Shown: in pieces, positions 43,096 through 51,926 of the stretch
Layout: each line of letters begins with the position of its first letter
Position numbering within the stretch: position 1 is the stretch's first letter
Assembly (NCBI GenBank): GCA_965224525.1
Contig: OZ245050.1
Span: forward strand, 4,836,001-4,900,000
Source: Granulosicoccus sp036478565
GTDB lineage: Bacteria > Pseudomonadota > Gammaproteobacteria > Granulosicoccales > Granulosicoccaceae
Direction: 5' to 3'
DNA length: 64,000 nt
The notes under the pieces: model-generated
Told to the model about the DNA's origin: nothing
What the model saw: the letters and a program-made list of their open reading frames with translations, nothing else
The model's database searches: none
Position numbers and translations under genes: made by a program

Positions 43096-44658
43096 ATGAG
43101 CGGGACAGAACAAAACGAAGTCGACGAATCTCAGAAGGATATTGTTGATGCGAATGCGGACAACAGGGCCGAGCTGGACGCGGCGCAAATAAATCTGCAA
43201 GCAGAAAGATCAGACCTTGAGCATCTGCTTGCCTATATCAAGCAGCACCCGGTATCAAGAAAACAGACACCCGGTTTACTCAAACAGGCCTATATGCGAT
43301 TGGTATCGCTGAGAACCAGTCAGCCTGAGCTCGCAAAACTGTTTGTCAAAGAGCCGGACGTTGCTGGTTTGGTCGAGCAAGCTAGCAGCGCACTGCAAAG
43401 CGGCGATGCATTCTCCCTCGACGACTGCTGGCAGGCCTGTGAGCAAGCGTCTGCGGTGTATTCTGCAAACGAACATCAGGCCGAATTACTTGCACTGCTT
43501 CGCAGCAGGCAGGCTGAAGTCGCGGCCCTTAAACAGAACTTTAAACAAGCCGCTGATCTGTTTGCCGCCGCCGCTGCAACGCCACAGTTAACAGCACCTA
43601 TGCAATGGCAGTATCAAAACAAATGCGCGTTGTTACTTGAGACCCTGGGGCGAGAGACCGGAGACGTAGCTGCGCTTGGACAAGCGATAGACCTCTATCA
43701 GTCCGCAATAGTTGCTCTCGAGCAAGACAAGGGCAGACGCGATGATTGGGCAACGACTCAGAATAATCTTGGCAGTGCGCTTGGTGTGCTCGGGCAACGT
43801 CAACGCGGCACCATCATGCTGGAAAAATCGATAGAGGCATTTGAGCGAGCGTTGTCGGAACGGGATCGCGGACGTGTTCCACTGGACTGGGCTGTAACGC
43901 AGAATAATCTGGGTAATACGCTTGGCATTCTCGGTCAACGTCAAGCTGATATGGCAATGCTGGCAAAATCGGTGGAAGCCTTCGAGTGCGCGCTTGAAGA
44001 GCGAGCACAGGAACGGGTGCCGCACGACTGGGCAACCACTCAAAGTAACCTGGGTGCCGTTTTACATGCACTTGGGCAGCAAAAGAAAGACACGCAGTTG
44101 CTTAAAAAAGCGGTCGATGCGTATAAAAATGTGATGCAGGAATGGACTCGAGAGCGCGTTCCGTTGGACTGGGCTACGACAATGAACAATCTTGCCACGG
44201 CGCTCCGTCTGCTCGGGGAACAGCGAAAAGGTGAGCGCACTCTTGAACAGTCTGTTGCAGCCTATCGGAACGCATTGTCCGAGAGAACTCGGGAGCGCGT
44301 ACCAATGGATTGGGCGATGACGCAAAACAATCTTGGGGCGGCATTGCAGACGCTGGGTGAGCGCACGGATAACATTCAAATGCTGGAAGAGTCCGTCACA
44401 GCTTACGAAAATGCACTGCAGGAATGGACGTACGAGCGGATGCCGATTGGTTGGGCTATGACGAAAGCCAATGTTGGTGTGGCGCAAAGAACACTGGCTG
44501 AACGAAGCCGCGATATAGGAATTTCACGCAAGGCGGTGGCGAATGTATCAGCGGCTGTGAAAATTTTCCGCGATGCCAGTCATGCCCAATATACAGAATT
44601 GGGTGAGGAGCAGCTGGTTAAGGCGCGAGCTGTGGAAGAGGTGCTTGCGCAGGAATAA
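43096..44658 (+). CDS. Cytoplasmic tetratricopeptide-repeat protein
   Basis: 520 residues with no signal peptide and no membrane segment. The first 200 residues are helical. From about 217 a 47-residue unit repeats six times, each beginning with DWAxTQNNLGxxLxxLG and ending with a charged ER(V)P. The units are longer than the 34-residue TPR, but the NNLGxALxxLG and (S)xxAYxxAL pieces are TPR-like. Such arrays bind proteins, and similar ones occur in signalling and conflict proteins together with CHAT or trypsin-like peptidases. A GGAAG Shine-Dalgarno precedes ATG 43096. It converges with a trypsin-like protease gene. Its role in the sulfur island is unknown. Confidence 0.8.
   Translation: MSGTEQNEVDESQKDIVDANADNRAELDAAQINLQAERSDLEHLLAYIKQHPVSRKQTPGLLKQAYMRLVSLRTSQPELAKLFVKEPDVAGLVEQASSALQSGDAFSLDDCWQACEQASAVYSANEHQAELLALLRSRQAEVAALKQNFKQAADLFAAAAATPQLTAPMQWQYQNKCALLLETLGRETGDVAALGQAIDLYQSAIVALEQDKGRRDDWATTQNNLGSALGVLGQRQRGTIMLEKSIEAFERALSERDRGRVPLDWAVTQNNLGNTLGILGQRQADMAMLAKSVEAFECALEERAQERVPHDWATTQSNLGAVLHALGQQKKDTQLLKKAVDAYKNVMQEWTRERVPLDWATTMNNLATALRLLGEQRKGERTLEQSVAAYRNALSERTRERVPMDWAMTQNNLGAALQTLGERTDNIQMLEESVTAYENALQEWTYERMPIGWAMTKANVGVAQRTLAERSRDIGISRKAVANVSAAVKIFRDASHAQYTELGEEQLVKARAVEEVLAQE
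43744..44589 (+). repeat. Six 141-bp tandem units in the TPR gene
   Basis: Units start at 43744, 43885, 44026, 44167, 44308 and 44449, each 141 bases (47 codons). The first five are clearly alike at the protein level (DWA.T.(N/S)NL). The sixth has diverged (GWAMTKANVG). Confidence 0.88.
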
Positions 44659-44680
44659 TAAATGGCAGGTCGATAACGGT

Positions 44681-45775
44681 TTACTTCATTTTTTGCTTGA
44701 GTGCCGTAGCGGATAAACGCCGGATAAAAACCAAAAGTAGAATCGGGATTGTGCCTGCACCAGCACCGAGTCCTGAAGAGTTTGAAGTTGAGTCCGCGCT
44801 CAATATATTGGCGGGGTTTGCAGCGATGGGCGTATCAGTATCAGGAGTGATCCCAGTTTCCGGGGGTGTGGCAGTTGTGCCTACAGGATCATCATCCGCC
44901 GGAAGCGTATCCAGTGTTACATAGCTACTTATCCAGTCCCGGTAGAAAGACACATCGCTATAGACTCCGTAAAAAAAGGGCGTTTCGCAAATATCACCAC
45001 CCAATGTAACGACGCCGACGAGTTGCTGTTTATTATCAATTGAGGCATACAGAGGTCCACCACTGTCGCCAAAGCAATGATTGGTTTGGCCTTTGTCAAA
45101 TCCGGCGCAAATCTGTCCATCCCGAATATAACCCTGGTAAGAGTCCGGGCCATTGCAAGCATCGCGTGACACGATGGGTACAACGCCCTGTTGCAGGATC
45201 TCAGGAAAAAGCAGTGGCTGATCAGGGTCATCCGATTTCACAGCACCCCAGCCAACTACTGTCGCATTACTCCCGACAAGCTCAGATGTTTCGCCGTTGA
45301 ACACGGAAGCTATTGGTACGGGTAAATCGGTTGCTACTTCGATAAGGGCTATGTCGTTATATTTAGAGCCTTCAATGTCATACTCCGGATGCACGATGAT
45401 ATTTGTGACATCGTGTTCAATACCAGGTGTTTCAAAAACCAGACTGGAGATGCCAACAACTACCTTCACTCTGTATGGACTTTCAATCCGGTTTTGTGTG
45501 TCGAAAAGGCAGTGCGCTGCAGTAAGAATATAGCGTGATGCGATGACTGTTCCGCCGCAGAACTGTCGGTTCAGCAGGTTTGCTCGCCCAACGTCGGGGT
45601 GCACAAGAGCAGCGGTGGATGGCCAAACGCCGGCTGCTGAGCTGATACCGCCAACTATGTACGTATTTTGGTTGCCTGCGTTTGCAGAAGCAGCGGCGAT
45701 TGCACCCATTGAAGCCAGTGCACCTGGGAATAGCGCGAGTGCAATTGGAAACAACGTTGAGCAATTTAGAGACAT
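44681..45775 (-). CDS. Secreted trypsin-like serine protease with C-terminal sorting signal
   Basis: 364 residues. A signal peptide (1-33) precedes an S1 peptidase domain beginning at IVGG. Catalytic His in LTAAHC, Asp in NDIALIEV and Ser in GDSGGPLYA are all present, and six Cys suit three disulfides. After the domain come a Thr/Pro/Asp-rich linker and a C-terminal tripartite tail: small residues (SSGLGAGAG), a hydrophobic helix (TIPILLLVFI) and RR. This looks like the GlyGly-CTERM class of signals that rhombosortase processes for surface release. It converges with the TPR gene, 22 bases apart. Confidence 0.9.
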   Translation of the reverse strand: MSLNCSTLFPIALALFPGALASMGAIAAASANAGNQNTYIVGGISSAAGVWPSTAALVHPDVGRANLLNRQFCGGTVIASRYILTAAHCLFDTQNRIESPYRVKVVVGISSLVFETPGIEHDVTNIIVHPEYDIEGSKYNDIALIEVATDLPVPIASVFNGETSELVGSNATVVGWGAVKSDDPDQPLLFPEILQQGVVPIVSRDACNGPDSYQGYIRDGQICAGFDKGQTNHCFGDSGGPLYASIDNKQQLVGVVTLGGDICETPFFYGVYSDVSFYRDWISSYVTLDTLPADDDPVGTTATPPETGITPDTDTPIAANPANILSADSTSNSSGLGAGAGTIPILLLVFIRRLSATALKQKMK

Positions 45776-46057
45776 TTACTTTTTATAAGTCATTGGAGCA
45801 CTTGAATCCGGACAATGGCGACAAGTGTGTGCCACACTACCAAGCGGCTGCTGATTTGCACGGTAATAAGCCCGTATTGTTCTAAATGTCGGGTTTCGAT
45901 CTATCCATGAATCGACGTATCGTCTGCCGCTGTTAGCCAAGTAAGCAAGTTGTGAGCAACCGACCATGTCGCAGTTTAGACTGGACGAGCGAGAGCTCTG
46001 CTGTATTATCCGGATCGCGGGGCTATTTCTGCGCTACTGCAACTATGGTATGCAAAT

Positions 46058-46405
46058 CTACAGGTCGGTATATTTGCGGGCGTTACCTTTAGCTTTGTCT
46101 ACCGGGTACTTGACCTCGTTCAAGTCCATTTTCCGATCGGCCGCGTCCAGCAGATCTATATTCAGGCGCTCAGAAAGTTGAAGCAAATAGACAAAAGTGT
46201 CAGCCAGTTCAGTTTCCACCCTGGCCAGATCTGTCGCGGAGAGGTTGTCACTTTGTTCTTCAGTTAACCACTGGAAGTGTTCGACAATTTCCGATGCTTC
46301 GACGCTAAGCGCCATTGACAGATTTTTTGCCGAATGAAACTGCTTCCAGTCACGTTCTTCGCTAAATCGGTGAATACGAGTTTTAATATTTTTTAATTCA
46401 TTCAT
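46058..46405 (-). CDS. MazG-like nucleotide pyrophosphohydrolase
   Basis: 115 residues from ATG 46405 (a TTG at 46411 is possible). A single MazG-type all-alpha domain with SMALSVEASEIVEHFQW and VETELADTFVYLLQL, holding the ExxE...ExxD metal ligands. It hydrolyses a nucleoside triphosphate to the monophosphate and pyrophosphate. The small size matches the dCTPase/YpjD-like group. It is the last gene of the minus group that includes soeABC, 56 bases downstream of soeC. Confidence 0.88.
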   Translation of the reverse strand: MNELKNIKTRIHRFSEERDWKQFHSAKNLSMALSVEASEIVEHFQWLTEEQSDNLSATDLARVETELADTFVYLLQLSERLNIDLLDAADRKMDLNEVKYPVDKAKGNARKYTDL

Positions 46406-46461
46406 TCTCAACTACTCGTAACTATCGGCCAGAAGTCAGGCTGACTATAAACTAGCGCGTC

Positions 46462-47442
46462 TTACGAAATTTGCTGGTAGTAGAGATTTTGTGGATGTTT
46501 CGCGTCAGCGAAAAAGTACCAGCGTTCCGCAAGCAGACCAACAAACTGAATACCGACGGCGAGAAGCGGGATGATAAAGCCCGAAGTATTCATGCTAATG
46601 GTCAAGAGGATTAACGGTACTACAAAAGCCAAAAGCAGGAAGAGCGACTTTATACTTTTCAGAAAACCGGCCTTCTTTCCGTGGAAGTATTCGCGAGTAT
46701 TAAATGAGCCGCCCATTGAGCCCTGAGATATTTGCCTGATGGTTTTATGGCTGATGCCAATGGCTGTTTTGAAAGTGGATTTTGGTTTAATCCTGCCATT
46801 GCGTACCAACGACGCCAGTCGAAAAATCAGTGCCAGAATAGTAAGGAGAATAGCCCAGCCAGCATAAAACCTGGCCAGTCCCGATTCAGTATAGGCAGAC
46901 AGCGCTGTAGCGGCTGCGAATCCGGATGCGGTTCCCATGAGTATGAAATTGATAACCGTCAGGGGTGTGTGCCATTCCTGCAGAAACTTCATGCAGCCAT
47001 AGATCATGCCAGTGCACACGAACAGGGCATAGGTGAGTACAGTGGCAGCCAGACCCAACAGCAATGTCGCATCGATTCCGGTGCCGCCGGGTGTCGTGAA
47101 CAGAGCATCGGTCATGCCGTAGTAATGCGCTGCGCCGTAGGCGGCGATGGCAGCGAGCGCAGCAGGCAGAACGATGACCTCACGCGATAGCCATGAGGTT
47201 CGCCATTTGGTTGCCGTACGCCAGGCCCTTTCAGGACGGCCGAGATGGAAAAATGAGGCAAACAATCCCAGGCAGAGCAATATGACGGCAACCAGGCTGC
47301 CAGTAAAAAACAGGCTGCTGCCCTGTTGTTCTGGCAACAGATTGAACCGCGCATACACCTGTGCCGTAAACAGAGCCAGGAACAGACCCTGGCCAGCACC
47401 GATGAGTGTGGTTAAAAAAATAACTGAAAATGCTGGATGCAT
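46462..47442 (-). CDS. soeC: Sulfite dehydrogenase membrane subunit SoeC
   Basis: 326 residues, DmsC-like, with about eight membrane helices. FHLGRPERAWRT is the typical DmsC motif after helix 2. It anchors SoeAB and passes electrons to quinone. The gene is third in the order A-B-C but lies 139 bases after soeB, so it may have some separate control. Similarity to a DMSO reductase anchor alone would not fix the function; the neighbouring apr and sat genes favour Soe. Confidence 0.85.
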   Translation of the reverse strand: MHPAFSVIFLTTLIGAGQGLFLALFTAQVYARFNLLPEQQGSSLFFTGSLVAVILLCLGLFASFFHLGRPERAWRTATKWRTSWLSREVIVLPAALAAIAAYGAAHYYGMTDALFTTPGGTGIDATLLLGLAATVLTYALFVCTGMIYGCMKFLQEWHTPLTVINFILMGTASGFAAATALSAYTESGLARFYAGWAILLTILALIFRLASLVRNGRIKPKSTFKTAIGISHKTIRQISQGSMGGSFNTREYFHGKKAGFLKSIKSLFLLLAFVVPLILLTISMNTSGFIIPLLAVGIQFVGLLAERWYFFADAKHPQNLYYQQIS

Positions 47443-47581
47443 AATGTGTTACCCATTGAAGCCTTCCCCGTGGGGTAGGCTCGGAAAGTTGGTCTGGATC
47501 ACTTAACCAATGCCGTATTGCAACGGTATCGATGGATGATCGCAGGATAGTATAAAGGTCAATACAAGCTTGTCAGCTCCG

Positions 47582-48316
47582 CTACCAGGTAGTCATATCA
47601 TCGAGCGACGGACCGGCTCTTTCAGTGTTTCGAGTCTTGCGCTCTTCCTTGCTCAACGGATTGTCGATTCGTTCCAGTTCATCTTCATGGATTTTCAATT
47701 CGATCTTTCTGCGTGGCAGATAATGATTAGATGGCTTGGTGCCCCATTCAGGCATTAGCTGATACCCAGCTTGTTCGCGAATGAGCCTGGATACGTCAGA
47801 TTCATCATCATGGATGTCACCAAATATTCTTGCGCTTGTCGGACAGGCCATGACACAGGCAGGTTTGCGTTCTTCTTCTGGCAGTTTTTCGTCGTAGATA
47901 CGATCAACGCACAAGGTGCATTTGGTCATGACACGCATTTTTTCATCCACTTCGCGCGCGCCATAAGGGCAGGCCCAAGAGCAGTACTTGCAGCCGATGC
48001 ATTTGTCATAGTCGACTAATACAATGCCGTCTTCCTTACGTTTATAGCTGGCACCCGTGGGGCAGACGGGAACACAGGGTGGGTCTTCGCAATGCAGACA
48101 GCTTTTCGGAAAATGCACTGTTTCTGTTTGCGGGTAGGTGCCAATTTCGAAAGACTGTACTCGATTGAAAAAGGTGCCTGTTGGATCTTTACCGTAGGCA
48201 TTTTTATCAACCAGGGGGCCAGCTGATCCGCTGGTGTTCCACTCTTTGCATGAGGTGACGCAGGCGTGGCAGCCGACACAAACGTTAAGATCAATAACCA
48301 GAGCCAGTTGAGTCAT
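47582..48316 (-). CDS. soeB: Sulfite dehydrogenase iron-sulfur subunit SoeB
   Basis: 244 residues from ATG 48316 (GGAGA upstream), overlapping the soeA stop (ATGA). A four-cluster DmsB-type ferredoxin: CVGCHACVTSC, CLHCEDPPCVPVCP, CIGCKYCSWACPYG, and CTLCVDRI with CVMACP. There is no signal peptide, as expected for the cytoplasmic Soe complex. It moves electrons from the SoeA molybdenum centre to SoeC. Confidence 0.9.
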   Translation of the reverse strand: MTQLALVIDLNVCVGCHACVTSCKEWNTSGSAGPLVDKNAYGKDPTGTFFNRVQSFEIGTYPQTETVHFPKSCLHCEDPPCVPVCPTGASYKRKEDGIVLVDYDKCIGCKYCSWACPYGAREVDEKMRVMTKCTLCVDRIYDEKLPEEERKPACVMACPTSARIFGDIHDDESDVSRLIREQAGYQLMPEWGTKPSNHYLPRRKIELKIHEDELERIDNPLSKEERKTRNTERAGPSLDDMTTW

Positions 48317-51222
48317 GTTTTTTCTCCAAGCATCTGACGAAATTTTCCGGCGGCATAGGCTTGCCATTTGCTCTTGCGTTTTCGCTCCATACCGGGCAGT
48401 GGTCGTGCTGTCTTGAACTGCGGAGAAGTTACCTTCGGTTCGCTGTCATCTGCTTTATAAACTCGGACACGTACGTCGTACCAGGCAGCCTGCCCCGTAA
48501 TCGGGTCAGAATTTGCTACATGATCACCCGCGTCATGCGCAGGCAGCTCCTCCGATATCAGATGGTTGAGCAAAAAACCTTTGTTTGATTCGTTCGCTTT
48601 GGCATCCAGTCCCCAGGAGCCGGATGCCTTACCTATAGCATTCCAGGTCCAGACGGTACCGGGCTCCACCGCTTCGGAGAAACGGCACATGCATCGCACT
48701 TTGCCATGCATTGATTCAATCCAGATCCAGTCACCATCTTTAAACCCTTTTTGTTTGCCGAGTATCGGATTGACATGCAGATAGTTGTGCGTGTGAATTT
48801 GCCTTAACCAGGCGTTCTGCGAATCCCAGGAGTGATACATGGCCATGGGTCGCTGAGTCAATGCGGTCAACGGGTATTTTTGCGTATCGGTTAACTGAGA
48901 CTCCAGTGGTTCATAGTGGAATGGCAGGGGATCGAAATAGGTTTCAACGCGTTTACGTAGTCGATCAGGTGGCTGTCTGCCGGTGGTTTTGCCTTGCGCT
49001 GCGAGACGGAACTTTTGCAATACTTCCGAATAGATATGGACATTGATCGGCTCGTCATAACGGATCATATTGTGCTTTTGTGCCCAGTGCAGATAGCCCC
49101 GGTTCCAGTTGCGCATGTACTGGAATGATTTGGGTAGTTTGTAGTGAAAGACGCAGTCGTTTTTCTCGTACATTTCCCACTGGTTTGGGTTGGGTTCGCC
49201 TTTCATGGATTTCTCGCCGCTCTTGCCACGCCAGCCTGCAAGGAAACCGATGCCAGAGCCGGGGGCGGTTTCGAAATTGATGACAAAATCGCGATAGTCC
49301 TTGAACTTGCGTACACCGTCTTCGGTGACGAAGGAGGGCAGTTTCAAGCGTGAAGCCAGTTCGACAATGACATCCTGAAACGGCTTGCATTCTCCCTTTG
49401 GCGGCAACACAGGTATCCGCACCGCATCAACCGGGCCGTCAAATTCGGATATTGGACGATCCAGCATTGACATCGCATCATGCCGTTCAAGGTACGAAGT
49501 GTCAGGCAGGATCAGATCGCCGAACTCGACCGTTTCTGAATGATAGGCATCGGCAACGATAATGAACGGAATTTTGTATTCGCCATCATCGTTCTTGTCG
49601 ACCAGCATTTTTCTGACTTCGCTGGTATTCATGGATGAGTTCCATGCCATGTTGGCCATGAACAGCATTAGCGTATCAATGGGGTAGGGATCACCACGCC
49701 AGGCGTTGGTTATAACGTTGTGCATTAAGCCATGCACTGATAAGGGGTATTCCCAGGAGAAACCCTTGTCCAGACGAATAGCTTCGTTGTTCTCGTCAAC
49801 AAACAACTCATCCGGATCTGACGGGAATCCGAGCGGCATGCCATTAAGCGGCGTGTTGGGTTGCACATCGCCCCAACCGGTAGGGGGTTTGGGGCAAGGC
49901 GGGATCGGTCGCGGGAACGGCGCCTTGTGGCGGAAACCGCCCGGTCGGTCGATGGTGCCCAGCAAGCTCATCAGTATGCTCATCGCCCGAATGGTCTGAA
50001 AACCATTCGAGTGCGCTGCCAGACCGCGCATCGCATGAAAGGAAACGGGATTGCCAACGACTTTATCGTGGTCATTGCCCCAGGCATCGGTCCATTGAAT
50101 GGGTAGCTCTATTTTTTGATCGCGCGCAACGATGCCCATTTCATGTGCCAGGCGGCGTATGGTCTCTGCATCGATGCCGGTAATGCTCGCAGCCCACTCA
50201 GGCGTATATTCTTCAACCCGTTCTTTCAATAGTTGAAAGGCTGGTTTGCAAGGTGTGCCGTCGTCGAGCTTGAATTCACCCATCAAGTAAGGGTCGACCC
50301 CTTCCGTCTGCATGGATATAGGAATGTTTAGATGTTTGTCCCACCAGAGCTTGTTCTGCGGATCAAAGCAGCCTTCATCGACAGGTACTTCAAAACGTAA
50401 AAACATGCCCTCTTCAGAGCTGCCCGGTGTTAGATCAACCAATTCAGCGGCATTGGTTTGATTGATCAGAAAGTCGCGGTCATACATACCCAGTTTTATG
50501 ATTTCGTGAATAAGTGCCAAAAATAACGCACCGTCGGTGCCGGGTTTAATCGGTACCCATTCATCGGCAATAGCTGCGTATCCGGTACGCACGGGGTTGA
50601 TGGCGATAAAACGCCCGCCATTGCGCTTGAACTTTGCCAGTTCAACCTTCATCGGGTTTGAGTGATGATCCTCTGCCGTACCAATCATGAAAAACAGTTT
50701 GGAGCGCTCCAGGTCCGGCCCACCAAATTCCCAGAAAGAACCGCCAATGGTGTAGATCATGCCGGCTGCCATGTTGACAGAGCAAAAACCACCGTGAGCA
50801 GCGTAGTTAGGTGTACCGAACTGTTTGGCAAACATACCGGTTAGTGCCTGCATTTGGTCGCGACCGGTAAACAGTGCAAATTTCTTTGGGTCTGTTGCGC
50901 GAATATGACCCAGGCGCTCTTCCATTATCTCGAAAGTCTTGCCCCAGGATATTTCGTCAAACTGGCCGGCACCACGATCGGTACCGGGTGTACGCAGTAG
51001 CGGTTTTGTCAGTCGCGCTGGTGAGTACTGCTTCATGATGCCCGAGGCACCTTTGGCGCAGAGCACGCCCTTGTTTAACGGGTGATTCGGGTTGCCTTGT
51101 ATGTAGCGAACCTCACCATCCTTGATGGTGACCTTGATACCGCAACGACAAGCGCACATGTAACAAGTCGTCGTCTTTACTTCCGTGCCTTCAGACATAT
51201 CGACGATTGGAGTGGTTTTCAT
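48313..51222 (-). CDS. soeA: Sulfite dehydrogenase molybdopterin subunit SoeA
   Basis: 969 residues, DMSO reductase superfamily. An N-terminal [4Fe-4S] site uses C20, C23, C27 and C55. The molybdopterin-binding regions follow (GTAEDHHSNP, PVSFHAMRGLAAHSNGF, and the C-terminal dinucleotide domain with PLTALTQRPMAMYHSWDSQNAW). No twin-arginine signal peptide is present, so the enzyme stays in the cytoplasm, like SoeA of Allochromatium and unlike DmsA. SoeABC oxidises sulfite directly to sulfate. Location next to apr and sat supports this call; without that context, formate or polysulfide enzymes would be alternatives. Confidence 0.87.
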   Translation of the reverse strand: MKTTPIVDMSEGTEVKTTTCYMCACRCGIKVTIKDGEVRYIQGNPNHPLNKGVLCAKGASGIMKQYSPARLTKPLLRTPGTDRGAGQFDEISWGKTFEIMEERLGHIRATDPKKFALFTGRDQMQALTGMFAKQFGTPNYAAHGGFCSVNMAAGMIYTIGGSFWEFGGPDLERSKLFFMIGTAEDHHSNPMKVELAKFKRNGGRFIAINPVRTGYAAIADEWVPIKPGTDGALFLALIHEIIKLGMYDRDFLINQTNAAELVDLTPGSSEEGMFLRFEVPVDEGCFDPQNKLWWDKHLNIPISMQTEGVDPYLMGEFKLDDGTPCKPAFQLLKERVEEYTPEWAASITGIDAETIRRLAHEMGIVARDQKIELPIQWTDAWGNDHDKVVGNPVSFHAMRGLAAHSNGFQTIRAMSILMSLLGTIDRPGGFRHKAPFPRPIPPCPKPPTGWGDVQPNTPLNGMPLGFPSDPDELFVDENNEAIRLDKGFSWEYPLSVHGLMHNVITNAWRGDPYPIDTLMLFMANMAWNSSMNTSEVRKMLVDKNDDGEYKIPFIIVADAYHSETVEFGDLILPDTSYLERHDAMSMLDRPISEFDGPVDAVRIPVLPPKGECKPFQDVIVELASRLKLPSFVTEDGVRKFKDYRDFVINFETAPGSGIGFLAGWRGKSGEKSMKGEPNPNQWEMYEKNDCVFHYKLPKSFQYMRNWNRGYLHWAQKHNMIRYDEPINVHIYSEVLQKFRLAAQGKTTGRQPPDRLRKRVETYFDPLPFHYEPLESQLTDTQKYPLTALTQRPMAMYHSWDSQNAWLRQIHTHNYLHVNPILGKQKGFKDGDWIWIESMHGKVRCMCRFSEAVEPGTVWTWNAIGKASGSWGLDAKANESNKGFLLNHLISEELPAHDAGDHVANSDPITGQAAWYDVRVRVYKADDSEPKVTSPQFKTARPLPGMERKRKSKWQAYAAGKFRQMLGEKT

Positions 51223-51450
51223 GTGCGGCCTTTGCGGTGTAGTGGTGAAGACTATACGATGTTATCGATAGTTCGTTAGCAGAGCAGTACTACCCTCTCT
51301 TCGCAAGTCTGGTTTGCCAATTGCAAAATGGCTGGAACATAGAGAATAGTCCCTGAAACAGATGAAACCGTAAACGGCTGCATTTGTTTTGAGCTACTGC
51401 ATTCCAAATTAAAATGCTGTGGACATCATGCTGGCATCCAGGCGCTGGAA

Positions 51451-51666
51451 TATGCCCCATTTGCGCAGTATTTTACCATTGCAGCAATTGCTTTGCAGAG
51501 CTTATTGGGGAACGGTTTGGCCTGCTCTGTGTGAGCGGGGTTGGTGAATATCGACTTCCACAGAGATAGATGCCCCATGCTCGCCTTAGGGCATATTATT
51601 ATTGTCATACGGCATATGCCCGGATTGATTGGCTATGCCACAGGGCATGGGTCTAATTTCTATGCC
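51451..51666. repeat. Cluster of ATGCC/GGCAT motifs
   Basis: At least seven copies of (T)ATGCC or GGCAT(A): 51451, 51570, 51589, 51611 (perfect palindrome GGCATATGCC), 51634, 51643 and 51661. Several are in inverted pairs. They lie 230-445 bases upstream of soeA and 260-480 upstream of the cupin gene, so may be sites of a regulator. Confidence 0.45.
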
Positions 51667-51780
51667 AAACCAGTGCAGTTTGGAGTCGCACAATAATTGG
51701 CAGCGTCAGTAAACAGGCTATTGCTCGTTTGTTGTTCCTGCTTCATCGTGTTATTTCAATTGTCGAAGCAAGGCTACTCG

Positions 51781-51811
51781 TTATTTCAAATAAACTCGTA
51801 GTTTGAAATAA
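51781..51811. promoter_or_regulatory. Inverted repeat upstream of cupin gene
   Basis: TTATTTCAAA and TTTGAAATAA are perfect 10-base arms around 11 bases. A related half-site (GTTATTTCAA) lies about 30 bases to the left. It fits an operator or a hairpin of the leader of the gene at 51927. Confidence 0.5.
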
Positions 51812-51926
51812 TGCCAACGATGCAGCAGCGATCCGTGGAACTGTTATTAACCAATCAGTGAAGCGAGACAGTAAGTTCAGGCGTATGCTGGCCTCGTTGA
51901 GTTGACATACAGGATGCCTGGACGCC

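Larger units (their letters stand above)
51223..51926. other. 704-base gap between soeA and the cupin gene
   Basis: The longest region without a gene. It contains the GGCAT half-site cluster (51451-51666) and the inverted repeat at 51781-51811. Short open frames here have no family-like features. Confidence 0.6.

Noticed and set aside
43744..44589. CRISPR or noncoding satellite from the 141-bp periodicity
   Set aside because: The repeats keep one open frame with conserved protein motifs and have no spacers.
46462..51222. DMSO reductase DmsABC
   Set aside because: The catalytic subunit has no twin-arginine signal, and sat-apr lie alongside, which favours SoeABC.
51426..51608. 60-residue minus-strand open frame upstream of soeA
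   Set aside because: No Shine-Dalgarno, no recognisable motif, and it overlaps the GGCAT cluster.
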